Assembly (NCBI GenBank): GCA_003520745.1
Contig: DOUE01000013.1
Location: 1 to 13,155 of the forward strand
Source: Erysipelotrichaceae bacterium
Lineage (GTDB): Bacteria; Bacillota_I; Bacilli_A; Erysipelotrichales; Erysipelotrichaceae
DNA length: 13,155 nt
Direction of reading: 5' to 3'
Shown: positions 13,149-13,155 of the stretch, one piece after another
Position numbering within the stretch: position 1 is the first letter of the stretch
Layout of the letters: each line of letters opens with the position of its first letter
The notes under the pieces: model-generated
Told to the model about the DNA's origin: nothing
Seen by the model: only the letters and a program-made list of their open reading frames with translations
Database searches by the model: none
Translations under genes and position numbers: made by a program

Positions 13149-13155
13149 TTAGGAG
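13149..13155 (+). promoter_or_regulatory. Ribosome binding site of a gene beyond the window
   Basis: TTAGGAG at the very edge is a good Shine-Dalgarno match and implies a plus-strand start codon within about 10 bases outside the window. In many Bacillota the gene after prfB is ftsE, but nothing here shows which gene follows. Confidence 0.5.

Noticed and set aside
1..13155. Mobile element, phage, toxin-antitoxin, CRISPR or biosynthetic cluster
   Set aside because: No transposase, integrase, repeat array, paired small toxin genes or synthase domains were found; gene content is mainly housekeeping.

Overview
The window looks like a chromosomal piece of a Bacillota-type bacterium with about 50% GC (estimated by eye). 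The evidence is the gene content and order (comFA-comFC ... secA-prfB), AGGAG-type ribosome binding sites, short intergenic gaps with intrinsic terminators, and a Bacillus-like RNA polymerase promoter vocabulary. An RF2 gene that uses UGA as its own in-frame stop shows that UGA is a stop codon here, so this is not a UGA=Trp mollicute. The exact lineage (for example Erysipelotrichia or an Acholeplasma-like group) cannot be settled from this sequence.

Layout: (1) 1-1751, the 3' nine-tenths of htpG (Hsp90), cut by the window edge. (2) 1748-4290, a likely operon of an acidic, membrane-anchored exported protein, an OmpR/PhoB-type response regulator and its sensor kinase. It is preceded by a tandem 6-bp repeat with 11-bp period placed just upstream of a -10 box, which looks like the operon's own regulator site, and closed by a strong terminator. 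(3) 4324-5427, a two-gene operon of a four-helix membrane protein and a HAD-IB phosphatase. (4) 5453-7425, three minus-strand genes: a membrane-tethered XRE regulator, a hemerythrin-domain protein and an SSAT-like GNAT acetyltransferase, each with a plausible promoter of its own. (5) 7456-9200, comFA-comFC, the DNA-uptake helicase and its phosphoribosyltransferase-fold partner, overlapping by 88 nt. (6) 9231-9537, a cold-shock protein gene with its own promoter and terminator, preceded by a near-perfect catabolite-responsive element. (7) 9549-13032, secA and prfB, coupled by a TAATG overlap; prfB needs a +1 programmed frameshift. (8) 13033-13155, a promoter-like element, two hairpins ending in an intrinsic terminator, and a ribosome binding site for a gene that starts outside the window.

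Most of the window is housekeeping: protein folding, export, translation termination and competence. The parts that deserve a second look are the surface-protein/two-component operon with its candidate operator, the weakly matched Shine-Dalgarno element at the prfB frameshift, the short terminator-bearing leader at the right end, and the cre-like site over the comFC stop codon. I see no mobile element, CRISPR array, rRNA or tRNA, and no stretch longer than about 125 bp without a gene.
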